A DNA stretch of 64,000 nt from Halorubrum sp. BOL3-1 (GTDB taxonomy: Archaea; Halobacteriota; Halobacteria; Halobacteriales; Haloferacaceae). The stretch's first letter is position 1. Each line of letters starts with the position of its first letter. The stretch spans positions 992,001-1,056,000 of the forward strand of contig NZ_CP034692.1 in the NCBI RefSeq assembly GCF_004114375.1. The letters are read 5' to 3'. A program made the position numbers and the translations under genes. The notes below the pieces were generated by a model. It saw only the letters and a list, made by a program, of their open reading frames with translations. It did not search any database and was not told the origin of the DNA. Below, piece by piece: positions 27,970-36,677 of the stretch.

Positions 27970-28908
27970 TCAGTCCCCTTCACGGAGCCGCTCGACGGTC
28001 TCCCTGTCCGGGAGTGCGGTCATCGCTCCCGCGTGTCGAGTCGACGCCGCGGCGACGGCGTTCGCGAACCCGAGGAGTTCCTCGGGCGGGCTACCGTCGA
28101 CGAGCCCGGCGACCACGCCGGCGGTAAAGGCGTCTCCCGCGCCCGTCGTGTCGACGACATCGTCGACGCGGTAGCCGTCGTGCCGCCACTCGCCGCGTCC
28201 CCACGGAGCGTCGGCGGCGGCGATCAGGCGCGCCCCGGCGTCTCCCTCCGTCAGGAAGACCGCGTCCGGTCCGGCGTCGAGCAGTTCCTCGGGCTCGTTC
28301 GGGAGCGTACCTTCGACGAGGTCCTCCCGGGAGGCCTTGAGGACGTCGGTCAACGAGAGCGCCCGCCGCATCGTGGGCTCGGACTCGACCTCCCAGAGCT
28401 CCGGTCGGACGTTCGGGTCGAAGAGGACCCGACAGCCCGCCTCGCGCGCCCGCTCTACGAGGTCGAACGTCGCAGATCGGGCCGGCTCGACGGTCAGCGT
28501 CACCCCGCCGACGGCGACGACATCGACCGACTCCAGCACCTCGTCGGGGACGCCGCTCGCGTCGAAGCGCCTGTCGGCCGTCTCAGCGCGGTAGAACGTG
28601 AACTCCCGGTCGGCGTCCGCGCCGTGGGAGACGAACGCCAGCGCGGTCTGTGCGTCGGGTTCTCGACTCACGAACCGGTCCGGAATCCCCTCGCGGTCGA
28701 GGACGGACGCCAAGTGATCGCCGAAGGCGTCGGTCGCGAGCGCCGTACAGAACCACGGCGTCCGGTCCAGCCTGGCGAGTCCGACCGCGACGTTGGCCGG
28801 TGCACCGCCCGCCTGCCGGGAGAACGACTCCACCGTCGCCAACGACCCGGGCCGGTCGGGAATGAAGTCGATCAGGGTCTCCCCGGCGACGAGGACCTCA
28901 CGCACCAT
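27970..28908 (-). CDS. PfkB-family carbohydrate kinase, probable fructokinase
   Basis: A 312-residue ribokinase-family sugar kinase. The N-terminal GGAPANVAVGLARL is the sugar-binding signature and DTTGAGDAFTAGVV near residue 250 carries the catalytic aspartate and anion hole. VLFDPNVRPELW is typical of fructokinases. Placed beside GH13, GH32 and GH68 enzymes, it would phosphorylate fructose released inside the cell. It is in the same direction as the GH13 gene, 191 bases downstream of it. Substrate specificity (fructose versus other keto-sugars) is inferred from context. Confidence 0.85.
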   Translation of the reverse strand: MVREVLVAGETLIDFIPDRPGSLATVESFSRQAGGAPANVAVGLARLDRTPWFCTALATDAFGDHLASVLDREGIPDRFVSREPDAQTALAFVSHGADADREFTFYRAETADRRFDASGVPDEVLESVDVVAVGGVTLTVEPARSATFDLVERAREAGCRVLFDPNVRPELWEVESEPTMRRALSLTDVLKASREDLVEGTLPNEPEELLDAGPDAVFLTEGDAGARLIAAADAPWGRGEWRHDGYRVDDVVDTTGAGDAFTAGVVAGLVDGSPPEELLGFANAVAAASTRHAGAMTALPDRETVERLREGD

Positions 28909-29099
28909 GCCGTGCCGAGGTGAGTCCGGTATGCCCGCCGTGTCGTCGCTCCGTAGTCGCCTCTCCTCGTCTCTGGCGGAACATCTCTCGGGTGTGTCGT
29001 CGCGTGTGTCGATATTAAATACACGGGACGAGTCCCGAGCGCGTCTCCCGGTCGCGGTTCTCGCGTGGGGACTCGACCGGTCCCGGCGAACGGCTCGCC

Positions 29100-30773
29100 T
29101 TAGCGGGACGCCGCGTACAGCCGCGCCTCGTACGGACGCAGGTCGAAGGGATCGCCGGGCGCCTCCGGAACCGACTCGTAGTTACCGAGGAGGAGGGAGG
29201 CGGACGCGGGGACGGGGTCGACGGCGGGCGACCGACCGTCGGCCGAGAGGTTGAGCACGACCACGACCCGCTCGTCGCCCGCCGTCCGCTCGTAGACGTA
29301 CAGCCGCTCGTCGTCGGGGTAGTGGAGCTCGTAGGAGCCGTACCGGAGCGGCTCCGAATCTCCCCGCAGATCGATGAGCGTCCGGTAATACGACAGCACT
29401 GAGGGCGTCTCTGTGCGCTCGCGAGCGGCGTTGACCTCCCGGTAGTCGTCGTTGACCGCGAGCCAGGGATCGCCGTCGGTGAAGCCGGCGTGCCGCCCGT
29501 CCGTCCACTGCATCGGCGTCCGCGCGTTGTCGCGCGACCGGGCCTCGACGACGTCCCTGATCTCGTCGTAGTCCTCGACGGCGCCGGCCGCCATCAGCTC
29601 CTCGACGTTGCGAACGGTGTCGACGTCGGCGACGTCGTCGAGGCTCTCGAAGGCGGTATTGGTCATGCCGAGTTCCTGCCCCTGATAGAGGAACGGCGTC
29701 CCGCGCAGCGTCAGTACGACCGTCCCGAGCGCGGTCGCGGACTCGTAGCGGAACGCCTCGTCGTCGCCGAACCGAGAGACGCTGCGCGGCTGGTCGTGGT
29801 TCTCGAAGAAGACGGTCGTCCACCACTCGTCGTCGAGGCCGCGCTGCCACCTGTCGAGCACGGACTTGAGACCCGAGAGCGTCCACTCGCCGACGTCCCA
29901 CCGACCGTCCGGACCGAAGTCGATCTCGACGTGCTCGAAGGGAAACACCAGGTCGAGGGGGCCGTCGTCTCCGGCGTACTCGCGGGCGGACTCCAGCGTG
30001 AGCTGCGGCATTTCCCCGACCGTGACGATGTCCCTGCCGGCGAAGGCCGCCTCGTACATCTCGTCTAGGTACTCGTGGATCCGCGGACCGTCGACGAAGT
30101 GCTCGCTGCCGACCAGGTCACGAGTCGGGTCGCCGTCCGGCAGCCCGTCGGGCTTCGAGAGGAGGTTGAGGACGTCGAGTCGGAAGCCGTCGATCCCCTT
30201 GTCGAGCCACCAGTTCATCACGTCGTAGACGTCCTCCCGAACGGCGGGATTCCGCCAGTTGAGGTCGGGTTGCGTCGGATCGAAGAGACTGAGATACCAC
30301 GCCTCGCGTTCCCCGTCGTACGTCCACGCGGAGCCGCCGAAGAACGACTCCCAGTTGTTCGGCGGCTCGTCCGGGTCACCCTCGCGCCAGACGTAGTAGT
30401 CACCGTACTCTCCGTCGGGATTCGCGCGGGACCGCCGGAACCAGTCGTGTTCGGAGGACGTGTGATTCGGGATCATGTCCATCACCAGCCGGATGTCCCG
30501 GTCGTGGAGACCGGCCAACAACGCGTCCCAGTCCTCCATCGTCCCGTACTCGGCGTGGATCGACCGGTAGTCGCTGACGTCGTACCCGTTGTCGTTCTGG
30601 GGCGACTCGTACACCGGGCTGAGCCAGACGGCGTCGACGCCCAGCTCGTCGAGGTAGTCGAGCCTTGCGACGATCCCCGGGATGTCGCCGACGCCGTCGC
30701 CGTCGGAGTCGTTGAAGCTCCGCGGATAGATCTGATACACCACCGCCTCCTTCCACCATGCGCGTGCTGTCAT
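29100..30773 (-). CDS. GH13 alpha-glucosidase / oligo-1,6-glucosidase family
   Basis: A 557-residue alpha-amylase-family enzyme. MTARAWWKEAVVYQIYPRSF opens the barrel, region I is DMIPNHTS, the nucleophile is D200 in GFRLDVLN, the acid/base E254 is in TVGEMPQ, and the stabiliser D327 is in FFENHDQPR. This pattern belongs to the oligo-1,6-glucosidase/sucrose-active subgroup that splits terminal alpha-glucosidic bonds including that of sucrose. No signal peptide is visible, so it is cytoplasmic. It is divergent from the GH32 gene and upstream of the PfkB kinase. Confidence 0.92.
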   Translation of the reverse strand: MTARAWWKEAVVYQIYPRSFNDSDGDGVGDIPGIVARLDYLDELGVDAVWLSPVYESPQNDNGYDVSDYRSIHAEYGTMEDWDALLAGLHDRDIRLVMDMIPNHTSSEHDWFRRSRANPDGEYGDYYVWREGDPDEPPNNWESFFGGSAWTYDGEREAWYLSLFDPTQPDLNWRNPAVREDVYDVMNWWLDKGIDGFRLDVLNLLSKPDGLPDGDPTRDLVGSEHFVDGPRIHEYLDEMYEAAFAGRDIVTVGEMPQLTLESAREYAGDDGPLDLVFPFEHVEIDFGPDGRWDVGEWTLSGLKSVLDRWQRGLDDEWWTTVFFENHDQPRSVSRFGDDEAFRYESATALGTVVLTLRGTPFLYQGQELGMTNTAFESLDDVADVDTVRNVEELMAAGAVEDYDEIRDVVEARSRDNARTPMQWTDGRHAGFTDGDPWLAVNDDYREVNAARERTETPSVLSYYRTLIDLRGDSEPLRYGSYELHYPDDERLYVYERTAGDERVVVVLNLSADGRSPAVDPVPASASLLLGNYESVPEAPGDPFDLRPYEARLYAASR

Positions 30774-30966
30774 TTTTCGGTGTCGTAGCTGGTTTGCGCG
30801 GCTCGGACCGCGCTCCGACGCGCCCGCCGGTCCGAGTCGGCTCGCCTCCGGATCGGCTCGCCGTCGGCCGCCACTATAACGTGGATTCCGCGTATCCCGT
30901 CTTAACTGTTTTGAGAAGTACTCGGTCGCGGGTGAACGTTTCCGAACTGCTGCCGGATGATCGCCC

Positions 30967-30973
30967 TTTTATC
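30967..30973 (+). promoter_or_regulatory. TATA-like box of the GH32 gene
   Basis: CTTTTAT lies 22-28 bases before ATG 30995, the spacing expected for a leaderless haloarchaeal transcript starting at or next to the ATG. It supports 30995 as the start instead of an upstream in-frame codon at 30758 that would overlap the divergent GH13 gene. Confidence 0.55.
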
Positions 30974-30994
30974 CCGGAAGAGAGTGATCGCGGT

Positions 30995-33124
30995 ATGGCA
31001 GCCACGCCGGTTCGCGTCGGGTTCCTCGTCGACGGACACCCGAGCGACCGACAGGAGGCGGCGCGCGAGTGGGCAGACCGTCGGTACGACGTCGAGGTAC
31101 TCGACCCGGAGCGAGTCGCCCCGTCGACGCCACACGACGTGCTCTGGTGGCACCGCGAGGACGTACCGACGGAGGTCGACGACGGGATCGCGTCGGCCGT
31201 GGCCGGGTACGTGCGCGACGGCGGCGGACTACTCTTGAGTCTCCGTGCCGTGGGTGCGGTGACGTCGCTGGGGTTCGACTCGGTCGCCCCCGACGCCCTC
31301 GGGACGAGGACCGTCACGGCGCCGACCGGACCCCTCTGGCGCTCGGTGTACGACGACCACCCCGCGACCGACGGGTTCGACGGGCTCCGGATTCCGATCG
31401 CGGACCGGGGGCCGGTCCCGTACGCGCGCTACGAGGACCGGCTGCCCGCCGAGGGCGAGGTCCTCGCGTCGACCGTCGAGGGGGAACACGACCGGCCGGT
31501 CCAGACCAGCGTGATCTCCTGGGACCCGGGCGAGGGCTCGGTGGTGGGAGCCAGCGAGCTGGCGTTCGGTTCGGAGGCCGGAGCGCCGTACGGCGAGAAC
31601 CGAGACCGACTCGCAGAGGGACTCGTCGACTCGCTGGCCGACGGGCCGAATCCGCGGTTCGGCCGACCCGTCGACGCCGAGGGGTTCCGGCGGCTCCGCG
31701 ACCGACTGGGCGACGACGCCCAACGACCGCGGTACCACGTCACACCGCCGGCGAACTGGCTCAACGATCCGAACGGGCTGATCGAGCGCGACGGGACCTA
31801 CCACGTGTTCTACCAGTACAACCCGGGCGGGCCGTACCACCACGCGATCCACTGGGGGCACGCCGCGAGCGAGGACCTCGTCCACTGGCGAGACGAGCCG
31901 ATCGCGCTGTCGCCCTCGCCCGACGGTCCGGACCGCGACGGCTGCTGGTCGGGGTGTGCGGTCGAGCGCGACGGCGGGCCGACGTTACTCTACACCGGCG
32001 GGCGCGAGCGCCGACAGCTCCCCTGTCTGGCGACCGCCGCGGACGAGGCGCTCCGGTCGTGGGAGAAAGACCGGTCGAACCCGGTCATCGAGGCGCAGCC
32101 GGGCGGCGTCGACGTGCTGGAGACCGAACACTGGCAGGCGGAGTTCCGCGACCACTGCGTCTGGCGCGAGGACGACCGGTGGCACCAGCTCATCGGATCC
32201 GGCATCGCCGACGTCGGTGGAACGGTCCTCCGATACGTCTCCGAGGACCTCCGGAACTGGAGCTACGAGGGGGAGCTGTTGACCGGCGACTGGCCCGACG
32301 CGGGGGCGGTCTGGGAGTGCCCGGAGCTGCTCCGCTTCGGGGAGTGGGAACTCCTCCACGTCTCGAGCGGCGAGACCGTCTCGTACTTCGTCGGGACGCG
32401 GCGCGACGGAGCGTTCGAGGTCGCGTCGCGCGGCGTCCTCGACCACGGCGACTTCTACGCGCCGCAGTCGATGACCGTCGACGACGGCTACCTGACGTGG
32501 GGCTGGCTCCCGGAGGCCCGCGACGCGGAGGCGCAGTGGGACGCCGGGTGGTCGGGCGCGCTGTCGGTGCCGCGGCGGATAGAGGTCGACGAGGCCGGCG
32601 AACTCAGACAGCGGCCGGCGCCGCGGCTGACCGCGCTGCGGGAGACGACCCAGGTCGACGCCGAGTCTGTCTCGCTCGACGGCGAGCGGTGGGCGCCGGC
32701 GGCCGGCGGTCGGGCGCTCGAACTCGACGTGACCGTCGCGCTCGGGGACGCGGACGCCGCGACGGTGTCGGTCTTCGAGTCGCCGGACCGGGAGGAACGG
32801 ACCGAGATCCGCTACGAGGCGACGAATCAAATCGTCGTCGACCGCTCGGCCGCCAGCGACGACCCCCGCGCTCGGAGCGACGCACAGCGGATGCCGGTGA
32901 CGCCGTACGACGAACCGCTGTCGCTCCGGGTCTTCCTCGACGGCTCCACGGTAGAGGTCTTCGCCAACGAGCGGCATTGCCTGACGAGTCGGGTGTACCC
33001 GACGCGGGAGGACAGCACCGGGATCTCGTTCGCGGCGGAGGAGGGGCGTGCCGACCTCGTGGACGCCTCGGTCTGGCGGCTCGGCGGGGGGTTCCGGCGT
33101 CCGACGACGGGCCGCGACGCCTGA
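30995..33124 (+). CDS. GH32 beta-fructosidase with an N-terminal amidotransferase-like domain
   Basis: A 709-residue enzyme. Residues about 1-215 look like a ThuA/glutamine-amidotransferase-like Rossmann domain (VRVGFLVDG, DVLWWHRED, RDGGGLLLSL) with no catalytic triad I can identify. The GH32 five-blade domain follows, with the nucleophile D258 in WLNDPNG, the transition-state site at residues 385-386 in FRDH (histidine replaces the usual proline), and the acid/base E441 in WECPEL. The C-terminal beta sandwich carries SLRVFLDGSTVEVFAN. It releases fructose from sucrose or fructans. There is no signal peptide. Confidence 0.92.
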   Translation: MAATPVRVGFLVDGHPSDRQEAAREWADRRYDVEVLDPERVAPSTPHDVLWWHREDVPTEVDDGIASAVAGYVRDGGGLLLSLRAVGAVTSLGFDSVAPDALGTRTVTAPTGPLWRSVYDDHPATDGFDGLRIPIADRGPVPYARYEDRLPAEGEVLASTVEGEHDRPVQTSVISWDPGEGSVVGASELAFGSEAGAPYGENRDRLAEGLVDSLADGPNPRFGRPVDAEGFRRLRDRLGDDAQRPRYHVTPPANWLNDPNGLIERDGTYHVFYQYNPGGPYHHAIHWGHAASEDLVHWRDEPIALSPSPDGPDRDGCWSGCAVERDGGPTLLYTGGRERRQLPCLATAADEALRSWEKDRSNPVIEAQPGGVDVLETEHWQAEFRDHCVWREDDRWHQLIGSGIADVGGTVLRYVSEDLRNWSYEGELLTGDWPDAGAVWECPELLRFGEWELLHVSSGETVSYFVGTRRDGAFEVASRGVLDHGDFYAPQSMTVDDGYLTWGWLPEARDAEAQWDAGWSGALSVPRRIEVDEAGELRQRPAPRLTALRETTQVDAESVSLDGERWAPAAGGRALELDVTVALGDADAATVSVFESPDREERTEIRYEATNQIVVDRSAASDDPRARSDAQRMPVTPYDEPLSLRVFLDGSTVEVFANERHCLTSRVYPTREDSTGISFAAEEGRADLVDASVWRLGGGFRRPTTGRDA

Positions 33125-33307
33125 CCGAGAGGCCGGTACGGCGGCTTCGCCGGTCGTCGTCGACGGCGCGAGACCGCCGCTCCCCCGTGGGGCGCTCGTT
33201 TTCTCTCCGACTCGTCGACCTCGCGTCGGACGACCGTCCCTCGATTCGGAGCCGACGGTATCGTCGTCGATTGCGACCGACCGGGAAACCTGGACAAAAA
33301 TTAACTC

Positions 33308-33324
33308 AATACTGAATAAGTATT
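33308..33324 (+). repeat. Inverted repeat upstream of the UspA gene
   Basis: AATACT and AGTATT flank GAATA, a perfect 6-base inverted repeat in an AT-rich gap about 41 bases before the UspA start. It contains TACT...AGTA half-sites reminiscent of the TACT...GAGTA sites bound by haloarchaeal TrmB, but with shorter spacing. Its role as an operator is a guess. Confidence 0.4.
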
Positions 33325-33364
33325 CGCAACACTCAAGTGTCGGCCGCACGAAGGTGTAATCGAG

Positions 33365-33844
33365 ATGAGCATGAACACGGTCCTTCTCGCGATCGGACCG
33401 GAAGACGAGAGCCGCCTCGAAGAGCTCGCCGAGACCGCGGCGTCGGTCGTCGGTTCCGACGGCCGCGTCGTGTTGTTACAGGTCTTCGACCGAGAGCAGT
33501 ACGACACGATCGCGGCGCAGCTGAACATCGACCCCGACTCGGAGGTCACGCCCGACGACGTCTCTCGGCGGTCGCGGATCGTCAGCGACGTGACCGAGCG
33601 ACTCGAACGGGCCGGAGTCGACTACGAGGTCCGGGGCGCGCTCGGCGACACGACCGACAACATTCTCCGGGAGACGGGGACCGTGGACGCGGACCTGGTC
33701 GTTGTCGGCGGACGAAATCGGTCGGCGACCGGGAAGGCGCTGTTCGGCTCGACCGCGCAGCGCGTCCTGCTGGAGGCGGACTGTCCGGTGACGTTCGTCA
33801 AGGAGCGGTCGGCGGAGCGGACGGAAGCGGCCGCCCCCGCGTAG
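33365..33844 (+). CDS. Universal stress protein, UspA family
   Basis: A 159-residue single-domain Usp protein. MSMNTVLLAIGPEDESRL begins the fold and the ATP-binding motif is seen at about residues 116-133 as VVGGRNRSATGKALFGST, followed by the typical VLLEADCPVTFV. Usp proteins bind ATP or AMP and modulate stress tolerance or bound partners. The gene lies inside the sugar island, 240 bases behind GH32 and convergent with GH68, and has its own AT-rich upstream region. A link to sugar control is possible but not shown. Confidence 0.92.
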   Translation: MSMNTVLLAIGPEDESRLEELAETAASVVGSDGRVVLLQVFDREQYDTIAAQLNIDPDSEVTPDDVSRRSRIVSDVTERLERAGVDYEVRGALGDTTDNILRETGTVDADLVVVGGRNRSATGKALFGSTAQRVLLEADCPVTFVKERSAERTEAAAPA

Positions 33845-33945
33845 CGTCGTCGTATTTTTTCTGCCGCGTTCGGTTCACCGCGGACCGAGCCGACGGCTTC
33901 CCCTGATCGGAGGCGACGGGAACGAGAGGTGAGCCCGCTCGCGGA

Positions 33946-35328
33946 CTACGGCAGCGGCTCGTCGTGTTCGGAGCCGGACGCGGCGTCGTACTCGGAGCCG
34001 GATGCGGCGCCGTAGTCGCTCGCCGTCCCGCTCTCACGGATCGTCCCGCCGGGGACCCCGTCCGGGAGGTCCGTCTCGTCGACCGGCGGGAGCGACTCGT
34101 CTCGCGTGGGAACCCGCCAGCCGTCGAGCGCCCCGAGCAGCCGGGTCTCGTCGCCGTCGACCGCGAGCCGGAGCGTCGGCGCGAGCGTGCCCCCGAACCG
34201 CGCGCGCTGTTCGGCCTCGGAGAACTCCGCGACCGCGTCCAGCGAGTCGCCCGCGAAGTCGTAGTAGTTGAGAAAGCTCTGGACCAACACCTCCCCGTCG
34301 TGGGCGAACGCCATCCACGAGTACGCCTGGAACGGCGCGTCCGGCGGGTTCGTCGCGACCAGCCCGCTCCCGTTCAGAGGGCGGTAGGGACCCTCGAACG
34401 CGTCGGCCACGAACCCGTACAGCCCGTCGGGACCGGTCACGCCCGGCGCAAACGTGTGGACGTGGCTACAGACGAACAGGTAGTAGCGCCCGTCCGCGAC
34501 GACGACGTGCGGGCGTTCGAGCTCTTGGTTCACCTCGACCGCCTCGACGAGCGGCGGTCGGATCTCCCACGAGAGCGGGTCGCCGGACTCGGAGACCGCG
34601 ACGCCGACGCAGCCGTTGAACTCGCGGCGGTGCGACGCCTCGGCGTCGTCGCCCTCGCGTGCGGGCGCCGGGACGTTGGCCTCGAACAGGAGGCGCGTCT
34701 CACCGGTCGCGGGATCCTCGAAGAACCACGGGTCCCGGAAGGTGTAGGTCATTCCGCGCGACTGCGCCTCGGTCTCGTACCACTCGCCGTCGGGTTCGAG
34801 GAGCGTCTCGTGGGTCCACGGGCCCGCGACCTCGACTCCTGACTCGTCGGCGGTCACCGTCCCGCCGTGTGCGACCGCGATCCGTTGGGCGTACGTCAGC
34901 TCGGCGGCGTCCTCTCGGCCGGCCGCGGTGTAGTAGAGATAGAGGTCGCCGTCGTCGTACAGCGCCGAGCCGGCCCACTGGCGCTGGCCGAGCGCGCCGC
35001 CGTCGAAGACCGGGCCGGCGTCGCGCCAGGCCGTCCCGTCGGCCGAGTAGAAACACCGGACCTCGGCCACGTCGTGGCGCGTTCCCGGGAGGAGGTCCGC
35101 CGGCGCGGTCAGCGAGAAGGCCAACCGCCACCCGTTCACCTCGGCGACCTCGCCGCGGCGGTCCCGCAACAGCCACGTGTCCCAGACGTGGAGGTCGGGG
35201 AAGGGGTCGACCGCCGGCGGGCCCGCGACCGGCGCGACGTTCCCGCGGCGGCGCTCGATCGACGCCGCCTGCTCTCGCGTCCAGCGCGACCGGGGAAGGC
35301 CGCCGTCTCGGGCGAGCGAGTCGTTCAT
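33946..35328 (-). CDS. GH68 levansucrase / invertase family enzyme
   Basis: A 460-residue five-blade propeller enzyme that transfers or hydrolyses the fructosyl part of sucrose. Nucleophile D50 is in VWDTW, the transition-state stabiliser is in TFRDPW (residues 196-200), and the acid/base E270 is in ELERPH. YLFVCSHVHTF and FQAYSW further match GH68. Most bacterial levansucrases are secreted, but this one opens with charged residues (MNDSLARDGGLPRSRW) and no signal peptide, so a cytoplasmic role in sucrose cleavage or oligofructan synthesis is likelier. The C-terminus has short repeats SEYDAASGSEHD. Confidence 0.9.
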   Translation of the reverse strand: MNDSLARDGGLPRSRWTREQAASIERRRGNVAPVAGPPAVDPFPDLHVWDTWLLRDRRGEVAEVNGWRLAFSLTAPADLLPGTRHDVAEVRCFYSADGTAWRDAGPVFDGGALGQRQWAGSALYDDGDLYLYYTAAGREDAAELTYAQRIAVAHGGTVTADESGVEVAGPWTHETLLEPDGEWYETEAQSRGMTYTFRDPWFFEDPATGETRLLFEANVPAPAREGDDAEASHRREFNGCVGVAVSESGDPLSWEIRPPLVEAVEVNQELERPHVVVADGRYYLFVCSHVHTFAPGVTGPDGLYGFVADAFEGPYRPLNGSGLVATNPPDAPFQAYSWMAFAHDGEVLVQSFLNYYDFAGDSLDAVAEFSEAEQRARFGGTLAPTLRLAVDGDETRLLGALDGWRVPTRDESLPPVDETDLPDGVPGGTIRESGTASDYGAASGSEYDAASGSEHDEPLP

Positions 35329-35423
35329 ACGCGCTATCGACGGCGGACCCGATAAAGCCTTTTCAGTCGAGACGGCCGCGTCCGCGGCCGGCTATCCCCG
35401 ACGATCGTTCCAGAAGTAAAATG

Positions 35424-35429
35424 TTTTAT
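35424..35429 (+). promoter_or_regulatory. TATA-like box before the trmB transcript
   Basis: TTTTAT lies 23-28 bases before ATG 35452, consistent with a leaderless transcript that begins with the short leader ORF. No such box has the right spacing for the TrmB start itself at 35562. Confidence 0.5.
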
Positions 35430-35451
35430 CACAGCCGTGGTATTTTAAACC

Positions 35452-35565
35452 ATGACAGACGGAGGCGACGACGCACAGAGTTCGACCGAGAGCCGTGGCC
35501 CCGGGATGCGAGGGAAGTCACGCCGCGCGCTCGACGCCCCACGCGATCCTCGCGGCGGGTGGTGA
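35452..35565 (+). CDS. Short leader ORF overlapping trmB
   Basis: A 37-codon frame begins at ATG 35452 (MTDGGDDAQSSTESRGPG, rich in Gly, Asp and Arg) and stops with TGA at 35563-35565. The stop overlaps the GTG start of trmB in GTGA, a four-base coupling overlap. Together with the TATA-like box at the right distance this suggests that the transcript starts here and TrmB is made by translational coupling. The peptide may have no function of its own. An indel joining it to TrmB is another possibility. Confidence 0.45.
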   Translation: MTDGGDDAQSSTESRGPGMRGKSRRALDAPRDPRGGW

Positions 35566-36641
35566 GCGTGGACCGGAGAGAGCTTACGGAGATCTTAGAG
35601 GAGGCCGGACTCTCGCCGTACCAGGCCGACGCGTACGTGACGGTCCTCGAACTGGGCGCGGCGCCGGTGACGCGGGTCGCAGACGCCAGCGACGTCCCCG
35701 ATCCGCGGATCTACGACGTGTTGCGCGACTTAGCGGACGACGGCTACATCGAGACGTACGAACAGGAGTCGCTGTACGCCCGCGCGAACGACCTCGACTC
35801 GATCGTAGACGACCTCACGTCGCGGGCGAGCCGCTTCACCGCGGCGACGGAGGAGATCGAGCGCCGCTGGAACGAGCCGTCCGTCGAGCAGTCGACGGTG
35901 AGCATCGTCACGCGGTTCGAAACGGTGGTCAAGAACGCCGCCGAGTTCGTCCGCGAGGCGGACTCGCAGGTGAACGTCTCGCTCGGCGTCGACCAGTTCG
36001 ACCGGCTTCGCGACGCCCTCCGCGACGCGACCGACCGCGGCGTTCGGGTGAACCTCTCGATCCACACGCCGGACGGCGGCACGGAGGCGCTGCCCGACGA
36101 GGAGACGCTGGGCGAGGTCTGCTCGGAGGCCCGTCATCGCCGGCTCCCCTCGCCGTTCGCGGTGATCGTCGACCGGACGAAGACGTGTTTCGCGCCCCAC
36201 GCGGGCTCGACGAACGAGTACGGGGTCTTAGTCGACGACCGCACCCACACGTACGTGTTCCAATGGTACTTTCTCACTACCCAGTGGGACACCTGGGAGC
36301 CGATATACAGCGCCGTCGACGACGAGCCGCCGATCGAGTACATCGACATCCGGTACTGCGTCCGCGACGTGGCGCCGCTGATCCGAGACGGCGCGACCGT
36401 CCGGGTCCGCATCGAAGGGGCGGACACCGAGACCGGTGTCGATCGGGTCGTCGAGGGGACCGCCTCGGACGTCCTCGTCACCGGGGGCAGGAACATCAGC
36501 GGGACGGACCCGGTCGCGAGCTACGGCGGCCAGATCGGTCTCGTCGTGGAGACCGACGACGGACCGGTCGAGGTCGGCGGGTGGGGCGCGATGGTCGAGG
36601 CCGTCGAGGCCCACCGGATCACCGTCGTCGACGTTACGTGA
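35562..36641 (+). CDS. TrmB family transcriptional regulator
   Basis: A 359-residue sugar-responsive regulator. The start is taken as GTG 35562 (MSVDRRELTEILEEAGLSPY); GTG 35568 is also possible. Residues 8-75 form the TrmB winged helix (LSPYQADAYVTVLELGAAPV and PRIYDVLRDLADDGYI), then a short coiled coil, and from about residue 110 the sugar-binding C-terminal domain with ESA-like FQWYFLTTQWDTW. It probably controls the adjacent ABC transporter and glycosidase genes in response to an imported sugar. It lies divergent from GH68 and convergent with the ABC operon. Confidence 0.9.
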   Translation: MSVDRRELTEILEEAGLSPYQADAYVTVLELGAAPVTRVADASDVPDPRIYDVLRDLADDGYIETYEQESLYARANDLDSIVDDLTSRASRFTAATEEIERRWNEPSVEQSTVSIVTRFETVVKNAAEFVREADSQVNVSLGVDQFDRLRDALRDATDRGVRVNLSIHTPDGGTEALPDEETLGEVCSEARHRRLPSPFAVIVDRTKTCFAPHAGSTNEYGVLVDDRTHTYVFQWYFLTTQWDTWEPIYSAVDDEPPIEYIDIRYCVRDVAPLIRDGATVRVRIEGADTETGVDRVVEGTASDVLVTGGRNISGTDPVASYGGQIGLVVETDDGPVEVGGWGAMVEAVEAHRITVVDVT

Positions 36642-36677
36642 GACGACGGGCAAGGCGGAAAAAGAGGCTTCGGACCG

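Noticed and set aside
30758-30994. Earlier in-frame start for the GH32 gene
   Set aside because: It would overlap the divergent GH13 start and bypass a well-placed TATA-like box.
31069-33315. Long open frame in another phase inside the GH32 gene
   Set aside because: Arg-rich shadow of GH32; catalytic motifs lie in the 30995 frame only.
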